A stretch of DNA of 64,000 nucleotides from Icerya purchasi (Eukaryota; Arthropoda; Insecta; Hemiptera; Monophlebidae). This document shows, piece after piece, positions 1-10,991 of the stretch (positions are counted from its first letter, which is position 1; every line of letters starts with the position of its first letter). The position numbers were made by a program, and so were the translations under genes. The DNA lies in assembly GCA_039619475.1 (NCBI GenBank), contig CM077116.1, positions 172,017,863-172,081,862 on the forward strand, given 5' to 3'. Under the pieces are notes generated by a model, which had not been told where the DNA came from, searched no databases, and saw only the letters and a list, made by a program, of their open reading frames with translations.

Positions 1-2749
1 ATTCAATTTCAGTGGCGCGGACGATACAGTTCGCAGGCCGGCCGATTAACCACATCACTCTCAAAAAGCCCCGGATTCGGGACCAGACACACGAGAGTGC
101 CTAATCCGTAAATGCAGCGAAAAAAAAAAATGCTCGTAAATATTCGGCGAATAATAAAATTCTTTTAAAAATCCTTTTATCGAAAACATAAAAATTTCAT
201 AACAAAGCCATTCAAAGGAAAGGGTCGATATGTTTACACATTTTCTTCGTTTCACGAAAAACCAAACATAAACTCTACATTACGGATAAGTCGGAAAAAA
301 TAAAATCGCTAATTTTTAAAGAAAAAAATGATTGATGTTCAAAAAGAAATCGGATTTTTGTTACATTAACTTTTTACCGTCTCATAACTTGCGCAACACT
401 TTTGCTCAATCTCGGGAAAATTGTTGTTCGCTAGCTTTTGCCGCCAAGTTGGAATATTTTCTCATCGAGAAGCTCCTTTATACAGCATGTTCCAGCGAGT
501 TCTATTCTAACTTGAAGATGATTTTTAGCTTTGGAAATAGAAAAAAAAAAAAAAAATAATAATAATCTGGTCAAGTCTAGAAAGAGTTATGGCGAAGAAG
601 AATGAATAATTTTTTAACGAACAGGAAAACTGGCCAATAATAAATTCGCTTTGCTGCAAATAGCTAAATTTCGCTTTTTCTCGGCTTGCCTCTCTCTTTC
701 AACGCATACTTAAAAACCTGTAAATTTCTCACTTCATCTCTATACTCTAATGATAGTTTCTGTGAAGTTTTCATGATCTCTTAAACGTATTTAAAAACCT
801 ATAAATTGCTCTTTTTTTTTTCCCTTTTTTTTCTGGCTCGGCGTGAAACCATTTGCCCATCAACCAATCCTCGTATTATGTGACCGCTAGCAATCTAGTA
901 GTACATTCGGAGACATACTTGACACAACGGGCAGTCTGTGCGGCGGTGAATACTTTAATTTATATAGGCGTAAAGTTCATAGTTGCAGCAATTAAAAATG
1001 ACGTACGAAAGTGATAAGATCAAAGAAAAAAAAAAAGAATACTAAGATAATAACACTGTATGCGTATTTATAACTGAATGCGAACTATGTGATTATAAGA
1101 TAATGAAATTAAAAACATTTTAAATCTTGCAATGCCGCTGTAAAGGCCAAGGAGACGAATTTAATCTAGAGGTACCAAAAAAAAAAAAAAACCTTATTCC
1201 CAACTTATTCATCTTTTTAAAGGCGAAAGTTATTATAATCACTTCGTGAAAATCGAAAATCTTACGACATATCTACGTTTTCGAATAATGCAAAAACAGG
1301 AGAAAGAAACACTTTTTAAACAAATGCCATTTATTTCCGACCGCAGGCAAAGTTTCGTTAGACGTTTGTTCTCGAACAAATAACGCCGGTTACGTTTCGA
1401 CGATATCCTCAATGATGCGGAATCGAGACTGTTGGATTTTAAGAAAATTTGGGCTAGAGGTTTTTCGGGATACGGTGTAAGTATTACGTTTTGAACGTAT
1501 ATCTTTTTTTTTTTTTTTTTAATTGGTTTTCAACTCCAAATCTATAATATTTAATATTCCCTTTCCCCCTGTTTTTTACTGTCCAACTCCCGATTATTTG
1601 TATAATTTAAATATTTTTCCGTCACGTCTAATTCCGCTTCTGCATTTTGTTTTTCATTTTTTTTTTTCAAATTTTTTGTCTTTATTTACTGACTAATTTA
1701 AGGTTTTTATACGAGACGTATTAATCGGAACAATTCTAAAGATAGAATGCGATAGATTAAATCATTATACTCGCCTTGTACCGAAACTCAGTGGTTTTCG
1801 AGTAATACGCGTTACTTAAGTTTTTAGATTTTTTTTTATAAAATCACGATACTTTTTTGAAACTTCCATACAAACTTAATGTAATAGCGGGAAGAATCGT
1901 CTAATAGACTTATGTTTAGTTAATCGGAACACACTATGAATGCTGTTTATTATTGTTGAACCATTGTGAAGAATTAATGAGAAGCTCTGTAATATCATAA
2001 TAAATTAATCCGATAAATATTTAACTTCTCGAGTAAACTCTGATCAACGGTGACGGTTGGGCCAAAAAAAAAGAAGAAGAAAAAAAAATCATACAACACC
2101 ATTTTCGTGGAAATTCATTTTGACTCCGATCCTAAGTTCGAAGGGAAGTAAATTATCATCTCTTTCTTCTGCGGTGGAAACTGAAATAAAATGAACTCGA
2201 CGAATACGAATATACGAGGTTAGTCATCGTTACAAAAATGATGATCATCCGACTGAGCGAATAAAAAATTCATTCATTATGCGGGGACAAACATAAAAGA
2301 GAAGAACGTGTACAACGAACATATAATCTCCTCCTTTTTAATAAAGGGTTTTACCGTTAAATTATTTTCAGTAAAATCGGACTACTGTTCGTTCTATGCA
2401 GTTCGAGTATTATATTTCAATGTTCGGTTCAAGATTCTCATGCAAGTTGTTGGAAAGACTGCTTATGTTACATCAGCTTTTGACCGGAGAAGTGAACACA
2501 AATGGACTTCTAACCGAAAATGCAAAAATTCGTGGTAAAAGTCTATCTCTAAATACGGGCTAGCATCGACTCCACTAGTGAAACACATGTTACGGGCAGA
2601 TGTTTCTTGCTGAACAACACTTAGAGGCTGGGTGAAAATGAAGGAATTCCCGAATGCTATGTTCACGCTGGCGCATAGATTTGAACAGAATGAATAGAAT
2701 GGCGACAATGTAAACGATAATAGTGTGGAAAGAGTGTATCATATACGAA
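1..2749. other. AT-rich non-coding stretch
   Basis: No coding region is recognised on either strand. The stretch holds many A or T homopolymer runs (for example near 541-556, 1503-1521 and 1176-1190) and only short open frames, none with a recognisable domain. No RNA gene or repeat boundary could be supported. Confidence 0.6.
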
Positions 2750-2750
2750 A

Positions 2751-2771
2751 CACCCACCCACACACATATAC

Positions 2772-2811
<40 letters not shown>

Positions 2812-2816
2812 ATATA
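2751..2816. repeat. Compound CA/TA/TG microsatellite
   Basis: Runs of CA, then TA, then TG repeats follow one another. The CA block on one side and the TG block on the other are complementary, so the whole tract can fold on itself with the TA block at the centre. The open frame crossing it on the minus strand, rich in Thr-His and Ile-Tyr, is only translated microsatellite. Confidence 0.9.
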
Positions 2817-3354
2817 ACTAGAACTGTTGCACATAAAAACCGGTAGAATATACGGAATGCGGCAAAGTATATAAGGACTTTTAGGGTGACCCCCCCGGGG
2901 CTAGTTTTAGCATTGCGAAGATTCTTCATCGTCGATAAAAAGACTTATTCAGACGAAGTATGGTTAAGCAAATAACATTCCAATTCCACGGTATACTACT
3001 TAAAATATGCGAACGAATTTTTTGTTACTATTGGTAATATTTAACGGCCACAGCATACTTGTTATATGAATAAAACGGAACTTTGTAGTTTATTCTCGAG
3101 TGTGAAGTACATTGAAAAATGCATTCATTTTCTGCTTCAAATGATTTTTTCTTATTAAAAATATCGTTTTTGACTATTTTTACTTTTTCCCCGGTTTCAT
3201 AACAAAATTCCCGGCTTATTCGCCGGTTTGTTGGTTTTCCTAGCGGGGTGACCACCATTTGATATATTATAGTTAAACATTTTTTTAAATCTCTATTTTA
3301 TTTTACCATACTTTTTTAAATTCGTGCATTTTTTGCCAAGTTATTTATTAGAGT
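2817..3354. other. Unassigned AT-rich stretch
   Basis: No gene is supported. A 76-codon open frame lies on the minus strand at 3028-3258, but it has no recognisable domain. A C/G run occurs at 2889-2900. Confidence 0.5.
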
Positions 3355-3522
3355 CAAACATCTGGAGGCTCAATAACTTTCTTCATTGTAATCATCTGTT
3401 CTTATTCCTTATTCATCATTTTTATCATATCGTTCACGTATTCTAGAAACGCCCCATGTATTTACTGGCTAGCTGCTGCCTACGCTTTCGCCCTTCACCC
3501 GTGTATTATTAGTTGTTTAAAA

Positions 3523-3797
3523 CATTTAATTTTCTCTTTTTTTACACGGTTAACTTGAGATTTCCACTAAAGATATTTCTCCTATTTAGTTTTCTTATCT
3601 TTCGGGAATATTCCTAACATAATAATTAAAACGAACTTTACGTACATTTCACAACTCGTAGTAATTTAAATCTTTAATTTTCTCCCTTTTTTTTTTATAC
3701 GGAGTGAACTTGGTATTTCCACTGAAGATATTTCTCCCTGTTCAGTTTTCATTTCCTAATATAATAATTAAAACGGATTTAAGTACATTCCCCAAAT
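3523..3797. repeat. Two diverged direct copies of an AT-rich repeat unit
   Basis: The sequences at 3523-3650 and 3672-3797 can be aligned from end to end. Both begin with a TTTAATTTTCTC block, continue through a TTTCCACT(A/G)AAGATATTTCTCC block, then reach an AATAATTAAAACG block and a final GTACATT. The period is about 150 bases. A third related copy is at 32690-32830, so this is a dispersed family with a local tandem duplication. I cannot assign it to a named class. Confidence 0.6.
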
Positions 3798-3934
3798 ACA
3801 GCAGTTGGCAAGGTTTTAAGACCTGAATTGAATGTAAACAACATTTTCCGTACGAACTATTAAAACTCTTGTTGTAAGATATTTTATTAATTTCTCAGTA
3901 ATTTTAATATAATTTTTTATAGAACATTTCTAAA

Positions 3935-3990
3935 TTTCACAATCTCCGACACCATGCTACGGGCATGGGACTCCCTTTACTTTAGTCACA
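3935..3990. repeat. Dispersed repeat fragment related to 34118-34175
   Basis: The block TTTCACAATCTCCGACACC and the following GGGCATGGGACTCCC-CTTTACTT resemble CTTCACAATTCTCGACGCC and GATATGGGACTTACTTTACTT at 34118-34175 in the same order and spacing. This marks a shared, old interspersed repeat. No class is assigned. Confidence 0.45.
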
Positions 3991-4043
3991 AAATTGTATA
4001 TATTTAAATATTTAATAAAAATTAAAATTATTATTATAAAGAA

Positions 4044-4379
4044 TTATTTATAACGTAACGTTTTTGCGTAATTAATACTCGCGCATATGCTGTAATTCAA
4101 TACTATGCCTACATTATAAAACTGCTTCTCGCGCCCCACCTTTTCTCTGAAATATTCGTTAGATTCAACGCGCATTGATTTCATCACTGCAATCATCTGT
4201 TTCTTGCTCATTCTTGACCATTTCATTTTCAACATACCATTTCTATAAACTATCCATCCACTTTCCCGCTTGTTTCCTGGTAGTTTAAATGTGAATAATG
4301 TCCAATCTTTTTTGGGGGGTTTTTTAATTAATACGTTTATGTAAAGAGCTTTTTTCTCTCTATGAAACATATTTATCAT
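4044..4379 (-). CDS. Unrecognised 111-codon open frame, possibly a repeat-borne fragment
   Basis: An uninterrupted frame of 111 codons runs on the minus strand from an ATG at 4377-4379 to a stop at 4044. The product is basic, with Lys/Arg-rich segments and a central MSKKQMIAVMKSMRVES stretch. The reverse complement of about 3365-3425 encodes a weakly similar piece (a Met-Asn-Lys-Glu, then Gln-Met-Ile-Thr-Met-Lys-Lys pattern), which hints that both derive from one repeated coding segment. I do not recognise the family. There is no visible promoter, splice context or neighbour to support a host gene. It may be a chance frame; length and residue mix are only slightly better than those of other frames nearby. 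Confidence 0.15.
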   Translation of the reverse strand: MINMFHREKKALYINVLIKKPPKKDWTLFTFKLPGNKRESGWIVYRNGMLKMKWSRMSKKQMIAVMKSMRVESNEYFREKVGREKQFYNVGIVLNYSICASINYAKTLRYK

Positions 4380-5270
4380 CCTCCAACATAAAACGATTTT
4401 TTTTTTAACAACGGGTTTGCCAGCGACGACATTAGCCCAAGAAATGGAAAGAAGGAGGAAATATATTTATATTCTTATGCGCTTAAGGACAGAGGATTCA
4501 AGGATAAAACGGTCTTCGCATTCAGCTGAAGATGCTCGGTATAATTCTATAACTTGTGTTTATTGTGACCTAACAAAAAATTCCGCTCATTGAAGATCCC
4601 GCATAGCCGTTATTTCGAAAACCTATAAAATCAACTACCGACACGTAGTTCGTTTCTCTTTACGCACATAGAATACTCCGTTATAAATCGGTTGCGAGGT
4701 GGTAACACGATATTCTCTTTAATCACATATCTAAGAGAACATGCTCTCCAGCCATTTGACCGTTTCGTTTGCTTAGTTCAATTTCACTTAGGATTTCGTT
4801 TATTCGCAAATAAAAAATCAGGCAAACTAAGGACGATTCTGTATTGGCAATAATGCGTCACAATTGCCGAAATTTAGGCTGAGGTCGAAGAAGGTAACTC
4901 TGAATCGGGTTCCGCGATCATTAGGCAAGTTTAGAAAACTAAATGCAGCATTATTCGTGCTATATGATCCCGATATTTTCTTTTTTTCTTTTCGGAAAAA
5001 CAATGAAAATGTTTAATGGCGGAATCATATGAAAAACAAAAGTGAAAAAATATTGTTAAGAACGTTTAATGAAAACATAGGAGACGACAATTCCAATAAG
5101 GAATATATATTAGCAAATTATTCCATTCGAAATTTAATGCTGTGTGTCCTTAAAATCTACCCGCCTCATCAGACACTATAGAGAAAGCCGTGATTTACTT
5201 TAAAATACAGAGTTCCAGAAAAAAAAAAAAAAAAAAAAAGTACTTTACCGGGATTAACGGGATAATATGA
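4380..5270. other. Unassigned stretch
   Basis: No gene or repeat end is recognised. A poly-A run lies at 5219-5239; it is not preceded by sequence that I can identify as a retroposon. Confidence 0.5.
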
Positions 5271-5274
5271 AAAA

Positions 5275-5456
5275 TTGGTCGCCACAAAAAACCCCTTTAT
5301 TTTAACGGGATAATACATAGCCTATGCCTACCCTGGAAGTCCATTCTAAATATTGGTGAAAGAATTTTTGAAATCGGATGAGTAGTTTTCTGAGACTACC
5401 TCCTACACCTAAACTTACAAACATTACCTCTTTATAATGTTATATAGATAAGCACT
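5275..5456 (+). repeat. Interspersed repeat of a type common in insect genomes
   Basis: This segment includes GGTGAAAGAATTTTTGAAATCGG at about 5355-5377, split here as GGTGAAAGAATTT and TTGAAATCGG, followed by AGTAGTTTTCTGAGACTACC and a final CCTCTTTATAATGTTATATAGAT. This layout (a GAAAGAATTTT..ATCGG core, an AGTAGTT..GAG block, then an ACAAAC..CCTCTTTATAAT tail) is one I recognise from interspersed repeats in many insect genomes; I cannot name the element with certainty. A related core occurs inverted at 6020-6070. Confidence 0.55.
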
Positions 5457-5562
5457 TCTGTAATTATGACACTATTCAAATTATAATTCTCTCTATCATA
5501 CAAACAATAGTCAGCGTAAAGGGGTCGACTGAGCAAGCTCAAGTGAGGCCAAGTCCCTTAGC

Positions 5563-5596
5563 ATATATATATATATATATACATATACGTATAGTC
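5563..5596. repeat. TA-rich microsatellite
   Basis: A tract of alternating T and A with a few substitutions follows the interspersed repeat. A second interrupted (TA/TG)n tract is at 5938-5974. Confidence 0.85.
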
Positions 5597-6007
5597 CTGT
5601 CAAGCGAAAGAAGTTCGTTTGTGAAACAGCCGAAACGCGGTGACGTCACGAAACCAGGGGACCTCAGATAACCTTCAGTCGATCACATATCAGATATAGC
5701 AGTCATTCTGTTGACACCACGTAGTCCGTCTGGCTCAGAACAGGTAGCCACGTATAGAGATGAAATAAAAACGAGGTTACAACGTCTGAGAAGGGGAGGA
5801 ATGACAGGAGAGGGTGGCAATATGATTTTTTTCGGCAATATTGCGCATCAAGTGTTAATACATGTCTTATTACTATACTTTAAGCAACACTCATGCTCGG
5901 CAACGAAACCCGAATGGACTTCTTTCGCTTAACAGACTATATATGCATATATGTGTATATATATATGTACATATAAAAAAAGAGGAAGATTTCGCTTTTT
6001 CAGGATT

Positions 6008-6075
6008 CATGCAAAAACCATTGGACCGATTTTAAAAGTTCTTTCATCGTTTGAAAGTCACGCTACTCCAGCAGG
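6008..6075 (-). repeat. Second, inverted copy of the 5.3-kb interspersed repeat core
   Basis: ACCGATTTTAAAAGTTCTTTCA here matches, with few changes, the reverse complement of the ATCGG/GAAAGAATTT core at about 5355-5380 (core written as ACCGATTTTAAAAG plus TTCTTTCA). Downstream CTACTCCAGCAGGTGG-TATAGG also resembles the reverse complement of the CCTA-CCCTGGAAGTCC segment at 5325-5345. The two copies face each other across about 600 bases. Confidence 0.5.
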
Positions 6076-6767
6076 TGGTTATAGGTTATTTGATTTACAA
6101 AACTAAATTATAGTTCCACGAGAAGATCCGGTATTTTAAAAAAAAAGGGGTAAAAATTTAAATTCCGCATTTCTAAATTTTTCAGTAATAAAATTTAAAG
6201 AATGATATTTAATATGTGTTTTTGTTCGTTCATTTTTCAGTTATTACGAAAGGAGTAATAAGAAAAAGAAAAAAAAAAATGTTACACGGTGTAGAGAGAG
6301 GCGTAAGTGTACTTGTAATAAATAAACTTTTTTTCTCTTTTTTATTTGGTTCGGCGCAAAACCATCTGGCCACGAATAAACGATTAAGCTTCTGTTCGTT
6401 TAGTGTTGGGACATCGAGAAAGTGAAAACCACCGGAAACGGACATTACATGACGTGACAATTTCGAACACACGCAAGAAATTGCGAGAATTGTTCTTGTC
6501 TTTTAATAACGTCACAACTTGGAGCGTTATAAGAAAAATGAAAAAAAAGCAAAAAAAAAAAAAACACACATTTCTCACCGAAAATGATTACGAACTCACG
6601 AGGACGCTTCAACCGCTTTGAAGACATTTTTAAGGAAAAATTGATTCAACTAGAACGATTTCTTTATGAACTTAACGAAAAAACCTCGAACTATTCAGCC
6701 CATTATTCCCTAACGCGAATCATCACGATTTAAAAATAGGTCTGTTGTTGTACACTACTTCTGGCAA

Positions 6768-6990
6768 AAATTAGTGTTCCAGATCAAACATACGACTCAG
6801 TCCTAGAATATGCTAATAACAATAACGGGGGCATATTATTTTTCATGGACGCTCCCGGTGGAACTGGCAAAACTATCTTTTTAATTTGTTGCTAGCTTCA
6901 GTTAGGAGTTGAGGAAAAAAGTTAGCAGTAACACTTTGTCAGGAATTGCAGCCACGCTTCTCAACGGAGGTAAAACTGCGCATCACACGT
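6768..6990 (+). pseudogene. Helitron/Pif1-like helicase fragment with Walker A motif (decayed)
   Basis: Translated in shifting frames, this segment gives the start of a Pif1-family helicase domain as found in the Rep-Hel protein of Helitron transposons. Frame 1 encodes NNNNGGILFFMDAPGGTGKT; GGTGKT at 6857-6874 is the Walker A ATP-binding loop and FFMDAPGG is the typical lead-in. After a stop, a second frame encodes LLASVRS and, beyond another stop, LAVTL. A third frame encodes SGIAATLLNGGKTAHHT at about 6937-6988, the next conserved block (SSGIAA.LL.GGRTAH). About 70 residues are recognisable; the N-terminal Rep domain and the rest of the helicase were not found. At least two frame changes and two stops show that it is dead. 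A cellular Pif1 origin is less likely given the repeats around it. Confidence 0.75.
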
Positions 6991-6999
6991 ACACACACA

Positions 7000-8446
7000 C
7001 ATGCATGAGGGTAGTTAATAATTTTGGAGCCAGTTGTGTAATTTACACTTTTTATTACTTTAATACATTATCTCTTTTATAATTATAATCGTATTTAATC
7101 AAATGAATAATATGTAAATATTAAATGGATTCTAATTCGTTCTCAAGCGTAAATATCGAAGTAAAACATTACGCGTAATTTATATAATACATAGACGAAA
7201 TACGTTAATTTAGAAAAATTAAAAATTTCTCATCTGGGACAGCTTCCCAAAAAACCAAATCGCTCTTGCAAAAAAACAGATTTTAGATTTTTTTTTTTCA
7301 CTTATTCCAGTAAATAACAGTTGTAACCAAAAGATTTCGAGCGTTTTGCGAGAAATCGATTTTCACGGGGTTTTTTTCCGATCGATAAATGAATTAAAAA
7401 TATAACTTAAACGAAACGACTGGCAAATTAAGAATATTAAATATTTAAACTTAAATTTAAATAAAAATGTTACGCAAAAATTAGAAAAAAATTGAACAAT
7501 CGTCTACAAGTATAATCCGTTTTACACAAGTGCATTGAAATCTCCTTAAGGGTTAGTAAGCCATTATGTAAACTCGGTCATGTTCGACTGGAACAGACGA
7601 TTGCTATTACAGAAAAATAAGGAGCTCAAATGAATAAGAGAATTTTGAGAACAAATTAATAAAGAAAAAAAATGTGAGAAGTCATATTTCCTTCCGCTGT
7701 TCGATAAGCTATTTGGAACTTTGATACGTATTTCATAGAAATTCACGGAAAACTTGGCAATTGGAAATATTGACACGTCTATTTTCAGAAAATGAGGGTC
7801 TGTTTTCGTCCGCTGCTGTTATTTGAAAAATAATATCCGTTGGTTTAAAGACGATTTTTTTCCGTCCGCGTCAAATCGTGTTAGGGTAGCTTACATTTAA
7901 AATCGAAACGGAAAACTTCTATGTGCAAAAAATAAAGATAAGAGAATGTTTGAGTATTATCAACTGGCTAAAATGATTCGCTAATTTTGAGAAGTTGCAG
8001 AATCACAGCTCGTTATTCAGTCTATTAATAAACACATCCGATTGACGCCCCCAGTCGAACGTGTAAGAAGCACTATCGCATGTGCATGTCACTTATAATT
8101 ACTTTTATCAGTTTTCAACGGTGCAACGACATTACGTAAACTGTTTCATTCCGTATTAGCGCGACTTAAACTTAATATTTATTTCAAAGAGAAAGCCGCA
8201 AAAATTCGGCTTATATAAACGCTTCGTCAATAAAATATAAATACATGTACGGAATAAATTTCTTTCTGCGCGCATCCTGTATGTCCGCGATATGCTCAAA
8301 CACTATTCGACTAATCACTCTCAAACTTCGAGATTTTATTGTTTGTAGGACTGCAAAGGTAATTTCGTATTGCGAATAAATTTAGAAAAAATCCATGTCT
8401 CTGTCACGGATAATGTTACATTGATTTTTTCAATAATAAATTTATA
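7000..8446. other. Unassigned AT-rich stretch
   Basis: I see no gene here. Open frames of up to about 70 codons exist but show no domain. No microsatellite of note occurs. Confidence 0.5.
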
Positions 8447-8943
8447 CGTTATAGCAAGGGCGGATCCAAGACATTTGAGGGGGAGATTATATATTTACGT
8501 AAAATCAATCTTCTACGGTAGGCAGTAGATTTGAGAAATATCCCTTGTTTCATAAAGAAAATCAAATAGCGACCTTTATAGAAATTCATAAAAATGTGTT
8601 TTAAAAGTACATAATTATTACAATTATTAATTTAACTTCTGTTTTACTTTTGGGGGTGAAAAATAAAACAAAATTATAAAATTCTACCTAAAATAATGGT
8701 AGTTTAGAAAAAATAAAACGATAGTATTTTTTATTAGACTTTAATTCTTTTTTATTTTTGTTAGTAATCCAATCCGAATTCTTTGTTCGTGAGCAAGTAA
8801 AAAAAAAAAAATATATATATTTCTCATTGAACTATTTTCATTTATATTACAAAGTAAAAATTCAAAAAAAAAAAATAAAAATGGCAAAAGATCGACGACA
8901 GTTGCATTTAAAGCAGAATAAAAACGTAACATTAATACTTTTA

Positions 8944-9071
8944 TTATTATTTGAGCACATTGTTTAAGTATATTCACAATAAAAATAAATTTCTAACACG
9001 TAATTAAATAATTATATATAATTGTTTAATTACGTGTTACAAATTTATTTTTATTGTGATTAATACTTTTA
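8944..9071. mobile_element. Small hairpin insert within the hAT-like element
   Basis: This segment is absent from the sister copy at 15.5 kb. It is bordered by a 13-bp direct repeat, ATTAATACTTTTA, at 8931-8943 and 9059-9071, of which the sister copy has only one. Inside are 35-nt inverted arms (8974-9008 and 9025-9059, TCACAATAAAAATAAATTT..) with one mismatch and a 16-nt loop. It could be a MITE-like or fold-back insertion, or a local templated duplication. The 13-bp length is long for a target-site duplication of common MITE classes. Confidence 0.55.
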
Positions 9072-9104
9072 CTAGAAAATAGTATTAAATATTAGTTATA
9101 ATTA

Positions 9105-9345
9105 ATTTTTTTTTTTTTGGGGGGGGGCCTGTCAACCGGGGATCTTTACCCAGAAACAATTAGAATAGGAAGGAATCAATTATATCTTTATGCAGTATCC
9201 GATATTGTTAGGAAAAAGGAACAGATAATAGGAACAATCTGTGGAGAGGGAAAAGATATTAGATAAGAGGCGCAATATAGAGTAGGAAGACCAAGTCTTA
9301 ATAAAAATGGAGAGGCAACCAACGAAAAACGCAAATCCGTAAGGA
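9105..9345 (-). mobile_element. Antisense poly-A retroposon nested in the hAT-like element (family copy 1)
   Basis: A T run at 9107-9119, and beyond it a G run, are followed by CCTGTCAACCGGGGATC-TTTACCCAGAAACAAT. Read on the minus strand this is the 3' end of a poly-A-tailed retroposon. The same 3' segment occurs at 23100-23135 and 60567-60602, and a shorter version of it ends the tRNA-derived SINE copies. The sister hAT copy at 15.5 kb goes from TTAGTTATAGTTAA straight to ATTCATACA, so the insertion limits are well placed. No coding capacity was recognised. Confidence 0.65.
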
Positions 9346-9487
9346 AAATTCATACAAATCTTTTATAGCATAAATTAAGTTTCTCTGTTATAACAAATTT
9401 TTTCATAGTGGCTTTATGTTTTGTTGTTTTTTTTGGTTGGGGGGGGGGGGGCTATCAGCCCCCTGTAGATCCGCCACTGGTTATAGT

Positions 9488-10979
9488 GTATATGTTTTAC
9501 TTAATAAAAGGTTACATTGTCTTAACAGTAGAAATACCACGAAGTTGATGTAAAATATTTTCATGTTCAAGGACGTTAAGTTCAAGGAAGAATCTTCCTC
9601 CACAAAAGCTTTAAAGAAATAATTTTATTAAACTGACACCAATCGCTTCGTTTCTCGGACAGTAACTTTCCCCGCCAAAATTAATTTTAACATTTATACC
9701 GTCCAGAAAAGAACGGATATCGTAGAAATTTTAAAAAAGCACCTTATTCTTTTCCCTTTCCGTAATAGAAACTCTCTAATACTCATAATGATGCGCATTC
9801 TTTTAAATGACGTTAAATGGCCATCCCCGGGGTCTTGACAAGTTTCAAAAATTAATGATATAACGGGGAAACAAATGCTGGCTTTAAATAACGATTCATT
9901 ATTCTTCATAGAGAGATATCGTTAACAAAATTTGTTTTGAAAACAAAAGACACGCCGTCAAAAATAATTTCTGAGAATTCAAAGCACGACTTTTGCAATT
10001 TTGTACATTACAAGTTTCCCTAAAAGTGGTAATATAGTTTTCTTTTATTTTAATACATTTAAAATCTGCAATATTCTGTTTCCGCAAGCTCGGTATTCTT
10101 CTTCTCTTACCGCTGGTTTTTCACAAGTCTCACTAGGACAACATCCTGGCTACGTCTGTCACCGCATCATACCTTCTATAAGTGGAGTACTATACATTAA
10201 TACCGGCACTCAGTTATTACGTAATTTTCAACGTTTCGTTGTTTTTCTTTTTTTTTTTTTTTTTTTTTTTCAGACACAAGTATGCCGCTACTCGATAAAT
10301 CGTCAGGCGAATATAACTTCAGGTTAATTACTGATCCGGAAAAATCGAAAACCCTAGCGGCAAGCTGTCTGCGTTTTCGTGTTAGCCGAAAGAAGTCTAT
10401 TTCGCAATTTCAGCGATCAAATTATAACATCATATTTGAAAACTGCTCCGCGAACTCTCTGAATACGTAATCGCCGGCGACCTAATCACGAAATATGGTT
10501 AAGGGCGATTTCCATCGCCGTAATAATAATAACAATAACGTTATCGGAGAGGATATTAATTTTTTTTGAAAATACAGACACGATTCAATCTTTTTAATTG
10601 ATGTACCCGCAAAGCAGTTGCCTATCATTACGCAACAGCAGCGAATCAGTCGGTATATCACGTTAGCAGTACCGAAATTACCGGCTGAAGCGGTAATCTA
10701 GAGCGAATAGCACGAACTATACAATGTGGCTTTTACAGATACGAAAAAGCGAATGCCGACTACCCCCTCTGATTGGTTCATCCAGCTCTTTACGTTTGTT
10801 TTACTTTTATTCTTTTTCAAAAATTCCACTCGCCGCCGCAACATTGTTATTTAGTATCGGCCCAATCAACTATTTTTAATTCCGTCAGTAATCTTAAAGT
10901 TTTCAATCGATACAGCGCATAGAGGTTTTTTTTTTCGATCACCTAAAACTCGACGATTAACCGACATTAATTATTTATT
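9488..10979. other. Unassigned stretch with long poly-T
   Basis: No gene is supported. A T run of about 23 bases (10248-10270) is followed by CAG, which by chance resembles a splice acceptor. Open frames here (108 and 62 codons at 10001-10327 and 10282-10470) are not recognisable proteins. Confidence 0.45.
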
Positions 10980-10991
10980 TATTTTCTTTTT

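Larger units (their letters stand above)
8455..9479 (+). mobile_element. Non-autonomous hAT-like element with TIRs and flanking direct repeat, carrying two nested insertions
   Basis: The left end begins CAAGGGCGGATCC; the right end, read in reverse complement, begins CAGTGGCGGATCTACAGGGGG. These are imperfect terminal inverted repeats of the CAG(G/T)GGCGGAT kind found in hAT transposons. The 7-bp sequence GTTATAG lies directly outside both ends (8448-8454 and 9480-9486), close to the 8-bp target-site duplication expected of hAT. No transposase is encoded, so it is non-autonomous. Aligned with the copy at 15527-16165, the interior carries two extra segments: a 128-bp hairpin insert (8944-9071) and an antisense retroposon (about 9105-9345). 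Without them the element is about 660 bases. Confidence 0.75.

Noticed and set aside
2663..2929. 88-codon minus-strand frame
   Set aside because: It is mostly translated TA/CA microsatellite (Thr-His and Ile-Tyr repeats).
10248..10327. Poly-T followed by CAG as a splice acceptor
   Set aside because: The T run is a plain homopolymer, and the downstream frame (10282-10470) has no recognisable protein.
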